From Oceanicola sp. (lineage in GTDB: Bacteria; Pseudomonadota; Alphaproteobacteria; Rhodobacterales; Rhodobacteraceae), in the NCBI GenBank assembly GCA_022447275.1, contig JAKVBK010000001.1, positions 1 through 64,000 on the forward strand: a stretch of 64,000 nt of DNA, in the 5' to 3' direction. Positions 1-9,532 of this stretch are shown piece after piece. Under the pieces are notes generated by a model, which saw nothing but the letters and a program-made list of their open reading frames with translations, was not told the DNA's origin and searched no databases. The translations under genes were made by a program, and so were the position numbers. Positions within the stretch are counted from its first letter, which is position 1. Every line of letters starts with the position of its first letter.

Positions 1-1
1 A

Positions 2-1102
2 GTTTTCATTGGCACTTTGATGGCAATCTTAGCCATGATAAAAATGACTTATTTCGTTGCACTTGCACCAGGCATTGGTGTGGGGATGCTTGTCCAACGC
101 CAGAAAAAAGCAATAATTTGGGCCATTCTCGCTGGGCTGGTCGTGGCCCTTGCAATCACGCTTTGGCAAGGCCCAGATATCTGGAGCGGATATATCTCAG
201 ACCTTCTTGCGGTGGCCCGTTCAGAGAGCCGACAGAGGCCAGGCAATACGTTTGGAGCAGTGATTGGCGCACCAGCTGGCATTGGCTGCTCGCTCGCTGT
301 GCTTATGGCAGTCATATTGCTCAGGCAGGGTAGAAGGAGCGAGCAGGGCCTTATACTTCTGCTATTAACACCAGGTTTTTGGTACATCACGTTTCAGAAT
401 TATGGCAATGACCCGCAATGGATCATTTTGCTGCCCTTCCTTTTATGGCCGTTGCGGCCACAGGAGCCTGTGCGCAACGGTTTCGGCTGGGATATCGGAC
501 AGGCCCTCTTCTTTTTGATGGCCATATCCTTGGCATTGGGTGCAACCTCTTTTCTGAACATGGCATACAGCCCCTTTCGCCATTTAAAAAATTCAGGGAG
601 TGATACAACAGAGTTGGTACCAGGGTATCCCGACCTGCGTCTTACTAACCAGCGTGCATATTCAGCGGATGCAGGAGTTATACTTTTGGAAAATGGAGGG
701 CCCTATGCGCGCTATGCAGACGTGAATGAAATGCCCCCCCCTGCCTCCATAAACGGGGAAACTTTGACTCATTGTGAAATGAGAATTGGCCTTAAGGCAT
801 ATTTTGAAGCAATGGTCACTGATCTAGAAACTGAGGGCTATGGCGGCTCGAGAGTGTTTATTGCCGACATTTTTGGAAGTATATGGCTCTATGGCAGCTT
901 CCCCGTTCTGCAGGGCAGCGCACCTTGGTACTATGGCGGTCTAATTGGCTGGGACGATGCCACACATCTGGCTGTACCTAAATGTGCAACATCAGCACGA
1001 TCAAGGCGCTCTATTCTCGAACAGATTGAAGAAAGCGGCGTTACGCTGCGTGAGGTTTGGCGTGGCGATACGCTAATCCTTTTCGAGCGAAGGCCAGACT
1101 GA
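2..1102 (+). CDS. Polytopic membrane protein, C-terminal part (gene cut by window start)
   Basis: The reading frame is already open at the first base, so the true start lies outside the window. The visible part has about 360 residues. The first 200 hold several hydrophobic segments, separated by short loops rich in Arg and Lys. A soluble C-terminal tail of about 160 residues follows. The layout resembles GT-C-type glycosyltransferases and other polytopic surface-polysaccharide proteins, but I see no diagnostic motif and do not assign a function. The base composition is clearly more AT-rich than the genes to the right (for example around 361-420), which suggests a different origin. There is no obvious partner gene inside the window. 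Confidence 0.6.
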   Translation, partial: VFIGTLMAILAMIKMTYFVALAPGIGVGMLVQRQKKAIIWAILAGLVVALAITLWQGPDIWSGYISDLLAVARSESRQRPGNTFGAVIGAPAGIGCSLAVLMAVILLRQGRRSEQGLILLLLTPGFWYITFQNYGNDPQWIILLPFLLWPLRPQEPVRNGFGWDIGQALFFLMAISLALGATSFLNMAYSPFRHLKNSGSDTTELVPGYPDLRLTNQRAYSADAGVILLENGGPYARYADVNEMPPPASINGETLTHCEMRIGLKAYFEAMVTDLETEGYGGSRVFIADIFGSIWLYGSFPVLQGSAPWYYGGLIGWDDATHLAVPKCATSARSRRSILEQIEESGVTLREVWRGDTLILFERRPD

Positions 1103-1194
1103 AACCGTTCACGAGGTAAGTCTGATGCAGTTGAACGATCCACATAGTGAAGCAACGCCCGCCGGTTTGACCGGCCTTCAATGTGGTGCAGCAG

Positions 1195-1247
1195 CTCGGC
1201 CCTGAGTTTCCGGCTGCGCCTCCGGCGGGAGTATTTGCGCCAAGTTG
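1195..1247 (+). repeat. Hairpin plus GGAGTATT-type intergenic element, copy 1
   Basis: In the gap before pdeM, a small GC-rich dyad (CCGG...CCGG, 1213-1228) runs into GGGAGTATTTGCGCCAAG and then TTGATG. A second copy with the same order, GC hairpins then GGAGTATT-N4-CCAAGATGA, lies at 39381-39437. I recall similar hairpin-GGAGTATTT-CCAAGATGA strings as common in Rhodobacteraceae intergenic regions. That is memory, not a search. The remainder of the 1103-1314 gap shows no gene. Confidence 0.5.
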
Positions 1248-1314
1248 ATGCAGAGGCCAGGCAATCCAGCCACGATGGGTTGCTATCTGCGGCTGCATCT
1301 GATGTGAACATTCC

Positions 1315-1989
1315 ATGAACTCTTTGTCTCTAGAATTTGCCGGAGCAGCGTTAGACCTGCGTGGCAGTCGCTGCCTTTGGTGGCCCGCCCAACGGCTGCT
1401 GTGCGTGTCGGACCTGCATTTGGGAAAGTCCGAGCGCATTGCCCGTCGCGGGGGGCCATTGCTGCCACCCTTTGATGGTGTGGATACGCTGGCGCGCCTA
1501 TCCGAAGAGATTGCGCAGTTGGATCCGCGGATCGTTGTGTGTCTCGGGGACAGTTTCGATGATCTTGCAGCAGCCGAGGCGCTGCCGGACGCGGAACGAA
1601 TGCGTTTGGATGTGGCAATGGCGGGCCGGGATTGGATCTGGATCGAGGGCAATCACGACCCCGGGCCTGTCAATCTGGGCGGAACCCATCTGGCGGAATT
1701 GGCTCTGGATGGCCTCACCTTTCGCCATATTGCGCACCCCCAGAGCGAGCTCGGAGAGATCTCCGGCCATTACCACCCGAAGGTCATCTTGCACACACGG
1801 GGCAAAACCGTGCGGCGGGCGGCTTTCGTGCATGACAGAAGGCGCCTGATGCTGCCCGCATTCGGGACGTTTACGGGTGGTTTGAACGTGCGTGACAGCG
1901 CGATCTGCGGCCTGATGGAGCCAGATGCGCAGGTGATCATGGCGGGCCGCTCCGTCACGGCGCTGCCCCTGTCTGGCCTCCTGCGCTAA
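1315..1989 (+). CDS. pdeM: PdeM-type metallophosphoesterase (ligase-associated DNA damage response endonuclease)
   Basis: The 224-residue product carries the calcineurin-like metallophosphoesterase signature: SDLHLGKSE near residue 33, GDSFDD near 79, GNHDPG near 113 and GHYHPK near 151. These are the D-x-H, GD-xx-D, GNH-D and GH-x-H metal ligands in order. Length and motifs fit the PdeM family (TIGR04123), which usually accompanies an Lhr-type helicase and an ATP-dependent DNA ligase in a proposed DNA repair set. Here neither partner is visible: the left neighbour is an unrelated membrane protein and the right neighbour is the convergent folD, whose stop lies 7 bases away. The ATG at 1315 gives the usual PdeM N-terminus. 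Confidence 0.85.
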   Translation: MNSLSLEFAGAALDLRGSRCLWWPAQRLLCVSDLHLGKSERIARRGGPLLPPFDGVDTLARLSEEIAQLDPRIVVCLGDSFDDLAAAEALPDAERMRLDVAMAGRDWIWIEGNHDPGPVNLGGTHLAELALDGLTFRHIAHPQSELGEISGHYHPKVILHTRGKTVRRAAFVHDRRRLMLPAFGTFTGGLNVRDSAICGLMEPDAQVIMAGRSVTALPLSGLLR

Positions 1990-1996
1990 GCGCGGA

Positions 1997-2899
1997 TCAG
2001 GCGGTCAGGCCCTCCGGCTCGGTCAGGCCATTCGCCCGGCAGCATGCGGTGACCGTATTTGCCAGCAGGCAGGCGATCGTCATAGGCCCTACCCCGCCGG
2101 GCACTGGCGTGATGGCGCCCGCGCGTTCTGCTGCCGATGCAAAATGCACGTCGCCCACAAGGCGTGTTTTGCCGGCGCCCTTTTCCGGTGCATCGATCCG
2201 GTTGATACCCACGTCGATCACGGTCGCGCCCGCGCGGATCCAGTCACCCGGCACCATCTCGGGGCGCCCCACGGCGGCGACCACGATGTCTGCGCGGCGC
2301 ACCACCTCCGGTAAATCCTTGGTTCGGGAATGGGCGATTGTCACCGTGCAGCTGTCGCCCAGCAAAAGCTGTGCCATGGGTTTGCCCACAATGTTCGAAC
2401 GCCCTATGACCACGGCATTCATGCCCGACAGGCTGCCGTGATGGGCGCGCAGCATCATCAGGCATCCCAGCGGTGTGCAGGGTACCATGGATTTCTGACC
2501 CGTCCCCAGAAGCCCAACATTGGAGATGTGGAACCCGTCCACATCCTTTGCCGGATCAATGGCATTGATCACAAGGTCTTCGTTCAGGTGGCTTGGCAGC
2601 GGCAATTGCACGAGAATACCGTGCACCGCAGGGTCGTTGTTCAAAGTCTCGATCAGGGCCAGCAAAGTGGCCTCTGAGGTGTCCGCGTCCAGCTTGTGCT
2701 CAAAAGACGCCATGCCGACTTCGACGGTCTGCTTGCCCTTTGAGCGCACATAGACCTGAGAAGCTGGATCTTCGCCGACCAGTACAACGGCAAGGCCCGG
2801 CGTAATGCCATGCTCAGCCTTGAGCCGCGCAACATGGCCTGCCACCTGTCCGCGCACATCCGCGGCGAACGCCTTGCCGTCTATGATCGTTGCAGCCAT
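1997..2899 (-). CDS. folD: FolD bifunctional methylene-THF dehydrogenase / methenyl-THF cyclohydrolase
   Basis: FolD makes 10-formyl-THF from 5,10-methylene-THF in the cytosol, in two reversible NADP-linked steps. The 300-residue protein has the family hallmarks: [14 protein letters not shown] with the catalytic Lys, [15 protein letters not shown], the Rossmann segment [11 protein letters not shown], and [10 protein letters not shown] near the end. Its length is normal. A GAGGA Shine-Dalgarno precedes the ATG. It is the last gene of a minus-strand group fhs – IalB-like – folD, so formate activation and FolD are probably co-expressed. The convergent pdeM ends just beyond its stop. Confidence 0.97.
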   Translation of the reverse strand: MAATIIDGKAFAADVRGQVAGHVARLKAEHGITPGLAVVLVGEDPASQVYVRSKGKQTVEVGMASFEHKLDADTSEATLLALIETLNNDPAVHGILVQLPLPSHLNEDLVINAIDPAKDVDGFHISNVGLLGTGQKSMVPCTPLGCLMMLRAHHGSLSGMNAVVIGRSNIVGKPMAQLLLGDSCTVTIAHSRTKDLPEVVRRADIVVAAVGRPEMVPGDWIRAGATVIDVGINRIDAPEKGAGKTRLVGDVHFASAAERAGAITPVPGGVGPMTIACLLANTVTACCRANGLTEPEGLTA

Positions 2900-2980
2900 T
2901 GTCTTCCTCTTTTTCTGCCGGTTTCAAACGTCCGGCTCATGCAATCTCGTCTGGTACAAACCCATCTGTGGACAGGTTCG

Positions 2981-3532
2981 CTATTGCGCGTTTTCCTGCG
3001 CTTTCTCGTCCATCGCAAGCAGTGACGCCGTCAGCCCTCGGAGCGAAATCATTGCCGTCTGGCCATCTCCGGAGGTGACCGTCATGGACAGACCGGCCCG
3101 CATGGCGCCCAGCACCTGATCGGCGATCAGCGGGTCGGTAAAGGTGATTGTTTCTGCAACATTGCGCACAGCCAGATCGCCTGGGCGCCAATCCTCGGGG
3201 GCGAGTTGCCAACTGCGTTCATCGATCAATACCGTAACGGGATGCGCCGCTGCGCTGTCCATACCCTTGATGTAAAGCACAAGCCCATGTCCGCCTTGGC
3301 TGAGCCGATGCACCGCCATGCGGGCAATGCCCCATGTGCCATCACCGTCCGGATCTGGCTGATATTGCACGGCACGGCACGCGCCGCGCCCCTCATCCTC
3401 GCACACCACCAGCCAGTCTTTGAAATAGGCGCGCAGCTCACCAAACTCGTGCAGAAACCATGGGTCTGCGGCGGCTGGCACCGCCATCAGACCAAGGCCC
3501 GCACTCAGAAGAATGCTGCGCACCAGCCGCAT
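2981..3532 (-). CDS. Exported invasion-associated-locus-B (IalB)-like protein
   Basis: The protein has 183 residues. A signal peptide is evident: MRLVRS, a hydrophobic stretch, then a cut near AAADP around residue 22. The mature part begins with an FKDWLVVCEDEG-type segment followed by a second Cys in GACRAVQ, the pattern of IalB-family periplasmic proteins, which usually have a disulfide there. The biochemical role of IalB-like proteins in marine bacteria is unclear. Its ATG overlaps the fhs stop (TGATG on the minus strand), so translation is coupled to fhs, and folD follows about 80 bases later. A periplasmic protein inside a one-carbon operon is unexpected. The family call is moderate. Confidence 0.65.
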   Translation of the reverse strand: MRLVRSILLSAGLGLMAVPAAADPWFLHEFGELRAYFKDWLVVCEDEGRGACRAVQYQPDPDGDGTWGIARMAVHRLSQGGHGLVLYIKGMDSAAAHPVTVLIDERSWQLAPEDWRPGDLAVRNVAETITFTDPLIADQVLGAMRAGLSMTVTSGDGQTAMISLRGLTASLLAMDEKAQENAQ

Positions 3533-5208
3533 CAGAACAGCCCTTCGATCTGGCCGTCTTCATTGAGGTGAATGGCCTCTGCCGAAGGCACGCGGGGCAA
3601 GCCCGGCATCGTCATGATCTCACCGCAGACCACCACGATGAAGCCCGCACCGGCCGACAACCGGACCTCGCGCACCGGGATGGAGTGCCCCGTGGGCGCA
3701 CCGCGCAGACTTGGATCGGTTGAGAAGCTGTATTGGGTTTTTGCCATGCAGACCGGCAGATGGCCGTAGCCCTGCTTTTCCCACAGCTTGAGCTGATCGC
3801 GGATTTTCTGGTCCGCCAACACCGCGTCAGCATGATAAATGCCTTTCGCGACGCGTTCGATCTTCTCAAACAGGGACAGCTCATCGCCATAGAGCGGCGC
3901 GAACTGGCTGGTGCCGGCATCTGCGATCTCGGCCACTTTCGCCGCCAGATCGGCAGAACCTTCCGAGCCCAGTTCCCAGTGGCGCGACAGAACCGCCTCG
4001 GAGCCCTGCGAAGCGACGTAGTCTTTCACGGCCTGGATTTCGGCCTCGGTATCCGTGACGAAGTGGTTGATCGCCACAACCACCGGCACGCCGAAGGATT
4101 TCAGGTTGCCGATATGGCGGCCAAGATTGGCACAGCCCGCCTCGACAGCGGCGACATTCTCAGCGCCGAGGTCTGCCTTGGCGACACCGCCGTTCATCTT
4201 CATGGCGCGCACGGTTGCCACAAGCACCACGCAATCAGGGGCCAGCCCCGCCTTGCGGCACTTGATATTCATGAACTTTTCAGCACCGAGATCGGCGCCA
4301 AAGCCCGCCTCTGTCACCACGTAATCGGCCAATTTAAGGGCCGTTGTCGTCGCGATGACCGAGTTACAGCCATGGGCAATGTTGGCAAATGGGCCGCCAT
4401 GCACGAAGGCTGGGTTGTTTTCCAGAGTTTGGACAAGGTTGGGCTGCATCGCATCCTTGAGCAGCACGGTCATGGCGCCTTCGGCCTTGATATCGCGGGC
4501 AAACACGGGCGAGCGGTCGCGGCGATAGGCGACGATCATGTCACCCAGACGCTTTTCCAGATCCTTGAGGTCCTTGGCGAGGCACAGGATTGCCATCACT
4601 TCAGAAGCCACTGTGATGTCAAAGCCAGCCTCGCGCGGGAAGCCGTTGGCCACACCGCCAAGCGATGCCGTGATCTGGCGCAGGGCGCGGTCGTTCATGT
4701 CTACCACGCGGCGCCATACCACGCGGCGTACATCGATTTCCTGGGCGTTGCCCCAGTAGATGTGGTTGTCGATCATCGCCGAGAGCAGCGCATGCGCCGA
4801 GGTGATGGCATGGAAATCGCCCGTGAAATGGAGGTTCATGTCCTCCATGGGCACAACCTGTGCATAGCCGCCCCCGGCCGCGCCCCCCTTCATCCCGAAA
4901 TTCGGGCCGAGCGAGGCTTCGCGAATGCAGATCATCGCATTCTTGCCGATGCGGTTGAGGCCATCGCCCAAGCCTACGGTGGTTGTCGTCTTGCCCTCGC
5001 CCGCCGGGGTGGGGTTGATCGCGGTGACAAGGATCAGCTTGCCGTCCTTACGATCCTGAACCGCATTGATGAAATCCTGACCGATCTTGGCCTTGTCATG
5101 GCCGTAGGGCAGCAGATGTTCATTCGGAATACCCAGCGCTTCGCCAATTTGTTGAATCGGCTTTTTTTGCGCCTCGCGTGCGATTTCGATATCGGATTTG
5201 TAAGCCAT
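3532..5208 (-). CDS. fhs: Formate–tetrahydrofolate ligase
   Basis: Fhs joins formate to THF with ATP to give 10-formyl-THF. The 558-residue product shows the P-loop [18 protein letters not shown] near residue 61, followed by [18 protein letters not shown] and a complete C-terminus. I chose the ATG at 5206-5208 (MAYKSD): it gives the normal family length and has GGGAG upstream. An in-frame start 13 codons earlier adds a non-conserved Arg-rich stretch. The stop overlaps the start of the IalB-like gene. Two GTATAC palindromes 12 bases apart lie upstream at 5240-5257 and may be an operator. In marine roseobacters Fhs is important for oxidising methyl groups from methylated compounds. Confidence 0.97.
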   Translation of the reverse strand: MAYKSDIEIAREAQKKPIQQIGEALGIPNEHLLPYGHDKAKIGQDFINAVQDRKDGKLILVTAINPTPAGEGKTTTTVGLGDGLNRIGKNAMICIREASLGPNFGMKGGAAGGGYAQVVPMEDMNLHFTGDFHAITSAHALLSAMIDNHIYWGNAQEIDVRRVVWRRVVDMNDRALRQITASLGGVANGFPREAGFDITVASEVMAILCLAKDLKDLEKRLGDMIVAYRRDRSPVFARDIKAEGAMTVLLKDAMQPNLVQTLENNPAFVHGGPFANIAHGCNSVIATTTALKLADYVVTEAGFGADLGAEKFMNIKCRKAGLAPDCVVLVATVRAMKMNGGVAKADLGAENVAAVEAGCANLGRHIGNLKSFGVPVVVAINHFVTDTEAEIQAVKDYVASQGSEAVLSRHWELGSEGSADLAAKVAEIADAGTSQFAPLYGDELSLFEKIERVAKGIYHADAVLADQKIRDQLKLWEKQGYGHLPVCMAKTQYSFSTDPSLRGAPTGHSIPVREVRLSAGAGFIVVVCGEIMTMPGLPRVPSAEAIHLNEDGQIEGLF

Positions 5209-5239
5209 GGTGGTGATCTCCCTGTCCCTCCGGCTGGCG

Positions 5240-5257
5240 GTATACATTGGCGTATAC
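5240..5257 (-). promoter_or_regulatory. Paired GTATAC palindromes upstream of fhs
   Basis: Two copies of GTATAC, each self-complementary, start exactly 12 bases apart with ATTGGC between them, 32-49 bases upstream of the fhs start codon. Such spacing fits a dimeric regulator, and GTATAC half-sites are typical of some GntR-family operators. A -10 reading (TATAC) is possible for either copy, but I find no good -35 partner. Function is inferred only. Confidence 0.35.
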
Positions 5258-5356
5258 GGTGCTTGCAGCCCGCACAGGGGCGCATTTCCGACATAACCCG
5301 CGCCTCAAGCGTCGGTTCTGCGGGCGAAGTTTCCGAAAGGTAACGCAGGGGCCGCT

Positions 5357-5971
5357 TTAAGCACCACGGGCGCCGGCACGGGCCGCTTCAAGGCCGGCCC
5401 AGACGGGTTGATCGGGGATGTGCAGGCTGAGCGTATCACCAAGACGGAGCACCCCGGGCCGTTCCACCCACATGGTAACGCCCCGACGATTGCGCGCCGC
5501 AGCCGGGAAGCCTTTGCCATGGCCGGGATGCGTCTGCTCCAACGATCGGGCCGGATAGACACAGGGCCGGTTCTCCATGTCGACCACAAGCGTCACCCCG
5601 GAGGGCCCCTGCAACCGCGCGGCGGGTGGCAGATGGGTGAAATCTGGCAGGCCCTCAACAACGAGGGACGCGCCCAGCCGTGCAGGATCAATCTGCGCGA
5701 TCCCGAGCGCGTGGGCGATATCTGCAAGCTCCTCTGCCGAAACCACCGAAAGTTGGCGGGTGTTGGCAATCTCGGTGCCCTTTGGATGTTGGGCCGTGAC
5801 CCGCGAACAGGACGGGCGGGTGCGGCCTGCATGCATCGATCCGGGGATGCCCTCGAAGGTCAGCGCCATTTCGGTCAGGGCAGAGCCGAGCAAAGCGTCG
5901 CGCTGCGGGTCGGTCACGGTGCCCAGCCATGTCACGCGGGCCGTCAAGGCAGTCTTCATCAAGGCAGGCAT
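5357..5971 (-). CDS. MOSC-domain protein
   Basis: The 204-residue product looks like a MOSC (molybdenum cofactor sulfurase C-terminal) domain protein. It has TEIANTRQLSVVS near residue 70, GASLVVEGLPDFTHLPPAARL, and a CVYPARSLE segment whose Cys sits where MOSC proteins keep a conserved Cys. Such proteins are thought to carry sulfur to metal centres or reduce hydroxylated substrates with Mo-cofactor; the substrate here is unknown. The start MPALMK is preceded by GGAG with 7-base spacing, preferred over an upstream frame with no such signal. It stands alone between the fhs group and the ftsH terminator. Confidence 0.75.
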   Translation of the reverse strand: MPALMKTALTARVTWLGTVTDPQRDALLGSALTEMALTFEGIPGSMHAGRTRPSCSRVTAQHPKGTEIANTRQLSVVSAEELADIAHALGIAQIDPARLGASLVVEGLPDFTHLPPAARLQGPSGVTLVVDMENRPCVYPARSLEQTHPGHGKGFPAAARNRRGVTMWVERPGVLRLGDTLSLHIPDQPVWAGLEAARAGARGA

Positions 5972-6120
5972 CAGGGGGCTCCAGGCAGCAAACAAGCCCG
6001 CGCAGTCAAGCATGTGTCCGGGGTGGCAGCCAGTCGATTCTGCGGGCTTGCCAGCGCGGCGACGCGCCCCAAGCGCGCCCACCTTTCGCCCAGCATCACC
6101 AGCACCCCATCAGAATGCAA

Positions 6121-6148
6121 AAAACCCCCGACCAAGGCCGGGGGTTTT
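6121..6148 (-). terminator. Rho-independent terminator after ftsH
   Basis: A 10-bp perfect stem, AAAACCCCCG / CGGGGGTTTT, has an 8-base loop. On the minus strand it is followed by a run of T, 25 bases beyond the ftsH stop. It probably ends the tol-tilS-ftsH transcripts before the MOSC gene. Confidence 0.85.
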
Positions 6149-6172
6149 ATATGCTATGCGCAAAGATGGCGA

Positions 6173-8092
6173 TCAGGCAGAGGGCTCGGGCTCCATGTTG
6201 CCACCATCATCGGGCTTCTTGCGCGGCTTGGTCTTCGGAATGGCCGTCAGCGAGGGCTTGCCCGAGGCGGGCGTATCGTCCTCGTCATCATCCCGATTGA
6301 GCGGCTCACCCTTCATGACTTTCATGATCTCCTTGCCCGTCAGCGTCTCGTATTCGAGCAAGCCCTGAGCAAGGTTTTCCCATTCGTCATTCTTCTCAAT
6401 CAGAATGCGCTTGGCGGTCTCATAGCCCTCATCGACCAGCTCTTTGACCTTCTTGTCGATGATCTGCTGGGTTGCCTGGCTGTGGTTCGTGCCACCGCCG
6501 TAATTGCCCAGATAGGATTGCTGCTCGTTGGCGTAATCCACATGGCCCAGCTCATCGGCAAAGCCGAACTGCGTCACCATCGCCCGGGCGATCTTGGACA
6601 CCTGCTGGATGTCAGAGGTGGCACCGGAGGTGACGTTGTCAGGCCCAAACTTGAGCTCTTCGGCCACCTTGCCGCCCATCGCCATCGCAATCTTGGAAGT
6701 GTACTTTGTCTTGGTGACAGACAGCTGATCCCGTTCGGGCAGCGACATCACCAAACCAAGGGCGCGACCGCGCGGGATGATCGTGGCTTTGTGGATCGGG
6801 TCATGCTGGGGCACGTACAGCCCCACCACCGCATGGCCAGCCTCGTGATAGGCCGTCAGCGCCTTTTCCTCTTCGGTCATGACCATCGAGCGACGCTCAG
6901 CGCCCATCATCACCTTGTCCTTGGCGGATTCGAAATCCTCCATGGTGACGAAGCGACGGCCAATGCGCGCGGCCATAAGAGCCGATTCGTTGACCAGGTT
7001 GGCCAGATCCGCGCCCGAGAAACCGGGGGTGCCGCGGGCGATAATCCGCAAATCCACATCCGGGCCCAGCGGCACTTTGGAGGCGTGCACGCCGAGGATT
7101 TTTTCGCGGCCCTTCACATCGGGATTGGGCACCTGCACCTGACGGTCAAAGCGGCCCGGACGCAGCAAGGCCGGGTCCAGCACGTCGGGGCGGTTGGTTG
7201 CCGCAACGATGATGATGCCCTCATTGGCCTCAAAGCCGTCCATTTCAACCAGCAGCTGGTTGAGCGTTTGCTCGCGCTCGTCATTGCCGCCGCCATAGCC
7301 CACTCCACGGGACCGGCCGACCGCATCGATTTCGTCGATGAAGACGATGCAGGGCGCGTTCTTTTTGGCTTGCTCGAACATGTCACGAACACGGGAGGCA
7401 CCCACGCCCACAAACATCTCCACAAAGTCGGAGCCCGAGATGGTAAAGAACGGCACACCTGCCTCTCCCGCGATCGCGCGGGCCAGCAGGGTTTTACCAG
7501 TGCCGGGCGGGCCGACAAGCAGGGCACCCTTCGGGATCTTACCGCCCAAGCGGCTGAATTTCTGAGGGTTTCTCAGGAATTCGACGATCTCTTCCAGCTC
7601 ATCCTTGGCTTCATCGATGCCCGCAACGTCATCGAAGGTGACGCGGCCCGACTTCTCGGTCAGCAATTTCGCCTTGGACTTGCCAAAGCCCATGGCGCCG
7701 CCCCGTCCGCCGCCCTGCATCCGGTTCATCAGGAAAATCCAGATGCCGATCAGCAGGATGAACGGCAGCAATGTGCCGAGATAGGCCAGGACACCGCTTT
7801 GCTGCTGCGGCTCTGCGTTGATGGCGACGTTGTTGTCGATCAGGTGGCCGGTAATATCGACGCCTTCCGGAATGATGGTGGTGAATGTTGCACCATCGCT
7901 GCGGCGCACGCGCACCTGCTCACCATCAATCGTGACGCTTTGAACCGATCCGGCATCCACGGCCTCGTAGAAATCGGAATAGCTCAGGGTCCGGTTGGAC
8001 ATGTTGGACTGGCCGCCACCAAACAGGTTGAAGAGCGCCAGGATCAACAGGAACAGCACGACCCAGAATGCGATGTTTCTCGCGTTACCCAC
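6173..8092 (-). CDS. ftsH: ATP-dependent zinc metalloprotease FtsH
   Basis: FtsH is a membrane-anchored hexameric AAA+ protease that degrades misfolded membrane proteins and short-lived regulators. The 639 residues give the usual order: a TM segment at about 9-25, a periplasmic domain, a second TM near 105-122, then the AAA module with [19 protein letters not shown] and the arginine-finger region RPGRFDR. The zinc site HEAGH (His416, Glu417, His420) and an acidic tail follow. The start codon is GTG with AAGGAG 9 bases upstream. It lies 88 bases downstream of tilS, the usual alphaproteobacterial arrangement, and ends at a strong terminator. Confidence 0.98.
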   Translation of the reverse strand: MGNARNIAFWVVLFLLILALFNLFGGGQSNMSNRTLSYSDFYEAVDAGSVQSVTIDGEQVRVRRSDGATFTTIIPEGVDITGHLIDNNVAINAEPQQQSGVLAYLGTLLPFILLIGIWIFLMNRMQGGGRGGAMGFGKSKAKLLTEKSGRVTFDDVAGIDEAKDELEEIVEFLRNPQKFSRLGGKIPKGALLVGPPGTGKTLLARAIAGEAGVPFFTISGSDFVEMFVGVGASRVRDMFEQAKKNAPCIVFIDEIDAVGRSRGVGYGGGNDEREQTLNQLLVEMDGFEANEGIIIVAATNRPDVLDPALLRPGRFDRQVQVPNPDVKGREKILGVHASKVPLGPDVDLRIIARGTPGFSGADLANLVNESALMAARIGRRFVTMEDFESAKDKVMMGAERRSMVMTEEEKALTAYHEAGHAVVGLYVPQHDPIHKATIIPRGRALGLVMSLPERDQLSVTKTKYTSKIAMAMGGKVAEELKFGPDNVTSGATSDIQQVSKIARAMVTQFGFADELGHVDYANEQQSYLGNYGGGTNHSQATQQIIDKKVKELVDEGYETAKRILIEKNDEWENLAQGLLEYETLTGKEIMKVMKGEPLNRDDDEDDTPASGKPSLTAIPKTKPRKKPDDGGNMEPEPSA

Positions 8093-8180
8093 GGGGAAAA
8101 ACTCCTTCGTAAAGTCTTGCAGGCGGCGTTTGGCTGCCGGCGCAAGGTTTCCCTAGAATGTAGAGATTATGTGGGGCACT

Positions 8181-9446
8181 TCAATCCGCCATCAGCGAGG
8201 TTGTGAAATCTGCGCCGTCTTTTAGGGGCACGAGCCCCCAATTTCCGTCTGAGACACCCGGCAAGGGGGCGGCAACGAGCCTGTCCCCTTCCCAAACCGC
8301 TGGCAAGGCAGCACGGGAGGACCGGGGCAGTGTGCCACGCTGGCCCGGCGTAAGTGTCAGAACCGTCGAATCGCCCGTTGGCCGCAGGTGCAGGCCTTGG
8401 GGGGCTGGGGTCGCGGTGTCGTCCGCGCTTGGCTGCCAAACGATGCGCCAACGCCCGTCCCAGATGCCGGGCGCGGGGGTGCACAGATCGGACACAGCCG
8501 CCGGTTCGCGGGCCACGCGGATCTGATTATCACGGACGGTCAGCAAACAGCCCTGCAAGGTCTGGGTGCGGCCCTCGGCAAGGCGGTCCATCACCGCTTG
8601 CAGGGCCCGCAGGCGCGGCCGGTAAACCGCACCGGACACCCAGCCCAAAGCATGGGCCAGCAGTCGGGCGCGAATGTCGAACGGGGCCTGGGCCAGCAAC
8701 GTCTGATCCAGCAGTACGTCGCCGTCGTCTATATTAGCGGCACGGGCAGCAAGGGTTTGGGTGGTGCTTTGCAGCGCCGCGCGCGCATCGGACATGATCT
8801 GGGCGGTGCGGGCCAAACGCGCCACATCAAGGCCCAGCGGCCCCAGATGCGTCAGCGCCTTGCGCGCCTTGATCCTGTCAAAGCGCGTATCTTCATTGGA
8901 GGGATCTTCGACCCATTCCTGATCCCAATGGCCCAGCGCGTCCCGCAAGTCAGCGCGCCGCAAGCCCAGAAACGGGCGCAGCCAGTACAGGCCGTCGGCG
9001 TGGCGCAGGGCAGACATGGCGGATAGCCCATCCACACCAGAGCCGCGCGCCAAGCGCATCAGCACGGTTTCGGCCTGATCATCCATGGTATGGGCCAAGG
9101 CCACATGCGACAGTTCCAGATCGCGCGCCCAGTCTGACAGCAACCCATAGCGCAGGCTGCGCGCAGCCCCCTGCAAGTTGCCCGACCCGGTCAGCTCGGC
9201 CTCCTGAGGCGCCGTCAGAACGTGGTGGGGCAGATCCAGCGCAGCGCAGGTTTCGGCTACGAACGCGGCTTCAGACGCGGCCTCGGGCCGCAGCCCGTGA
9301 TCGACCGTTGCCACGAACACCGCTGCCCGACGCCGCTGCGCCCATTGAGCGCCTGCACGCAACAGCGCCATGCTGTCGCCGCCACCGGAAACAGCCAGCC
9401 CAAGCGCCCGAGGCTGCCCGTCAGGGCAGGCCTCAGCAAGGGCCAT
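8181..9446 (-). CDS. tilS: tRNA(Ile)-lysidine synthase
   Basis: TilS changes the wobble C34 of the AUA-reading tRNA-Ile to lysidine, using ATP. The PP-loop SGGGDSMALL lies near residue 20, followed by VDHGLRPEA and AHTMDDQAETVLMRLARGSG, all standard N-type ATP pyrophosphatase features. A 421-residue product results from the ATG at 9444-9446. That ATG has no good ribosome site, whereas AAGGAG sits 6 bases before an in-frame CTG at 9477-9479, so a slightly longer protein from a rare CTG start is possible. It lies between cpoB and ftsH on the same strand. Confidence 0.93.
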   Translation of the reverse strand: MALAEACPDGQPRALGLAVSGGGDSMALLRAGAQWAQRRRAAVFVATVDHGLRPEAASEAAFVAETCAALDLPHHVLTAPQEAELTGSGNLQGAARSLRYGLLSDWARDLELSHVALAHTMDDQAETVLMRLARGSGVDGLSAMSALRHADGLYWLRPFLGLRRADLRDALGHWDQEWVEDPSNEDTRFDRIKARKALTHLGPLGLDVARLARTAQIMSDARAALQSTTQTLAARAANIDDGDVLLDQTLLAQAPFDIRARLLAHALGWVSGAVYRPRLRALQAVMDRLAEGRTQTLQGCLLTVRDNQIRVAREPAAVSDLCTPAPGIWDGRWRIVWQPSADDTATPAPQGLHLRPTGDSTVLTLTPGQRGTLPRSSRAALPAVWEGDRLVAAPLPGVSDGNWGLVPLKDGADFTTSLMAD

Positions 9447-9532
9447 CGACAGATGGGTTGTGAGCGCGGCGGGCTTCAGTCTGCTCTCCTTCCCGGACGA
9501 GATGGACGCGGGCCGTGTTAATGACGGCAGGG

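Noticed and set aside
6149..6172. Idea that the hairpin before ftsH's end is a repeat of CRISPR type
   Set aside because: It is a single perfect stem with a T-run: an ordinary terminator.
5408..8206. A 932-codon open frame on the plus strand, antisense to ftsH and the MOSC gene
   Set aside because: It lies opposite clearly conserved genes, its product is rich in His, Arg, Gly and Gln as expected from an antisense reading in GC-rich DNA, and no domain is visible.
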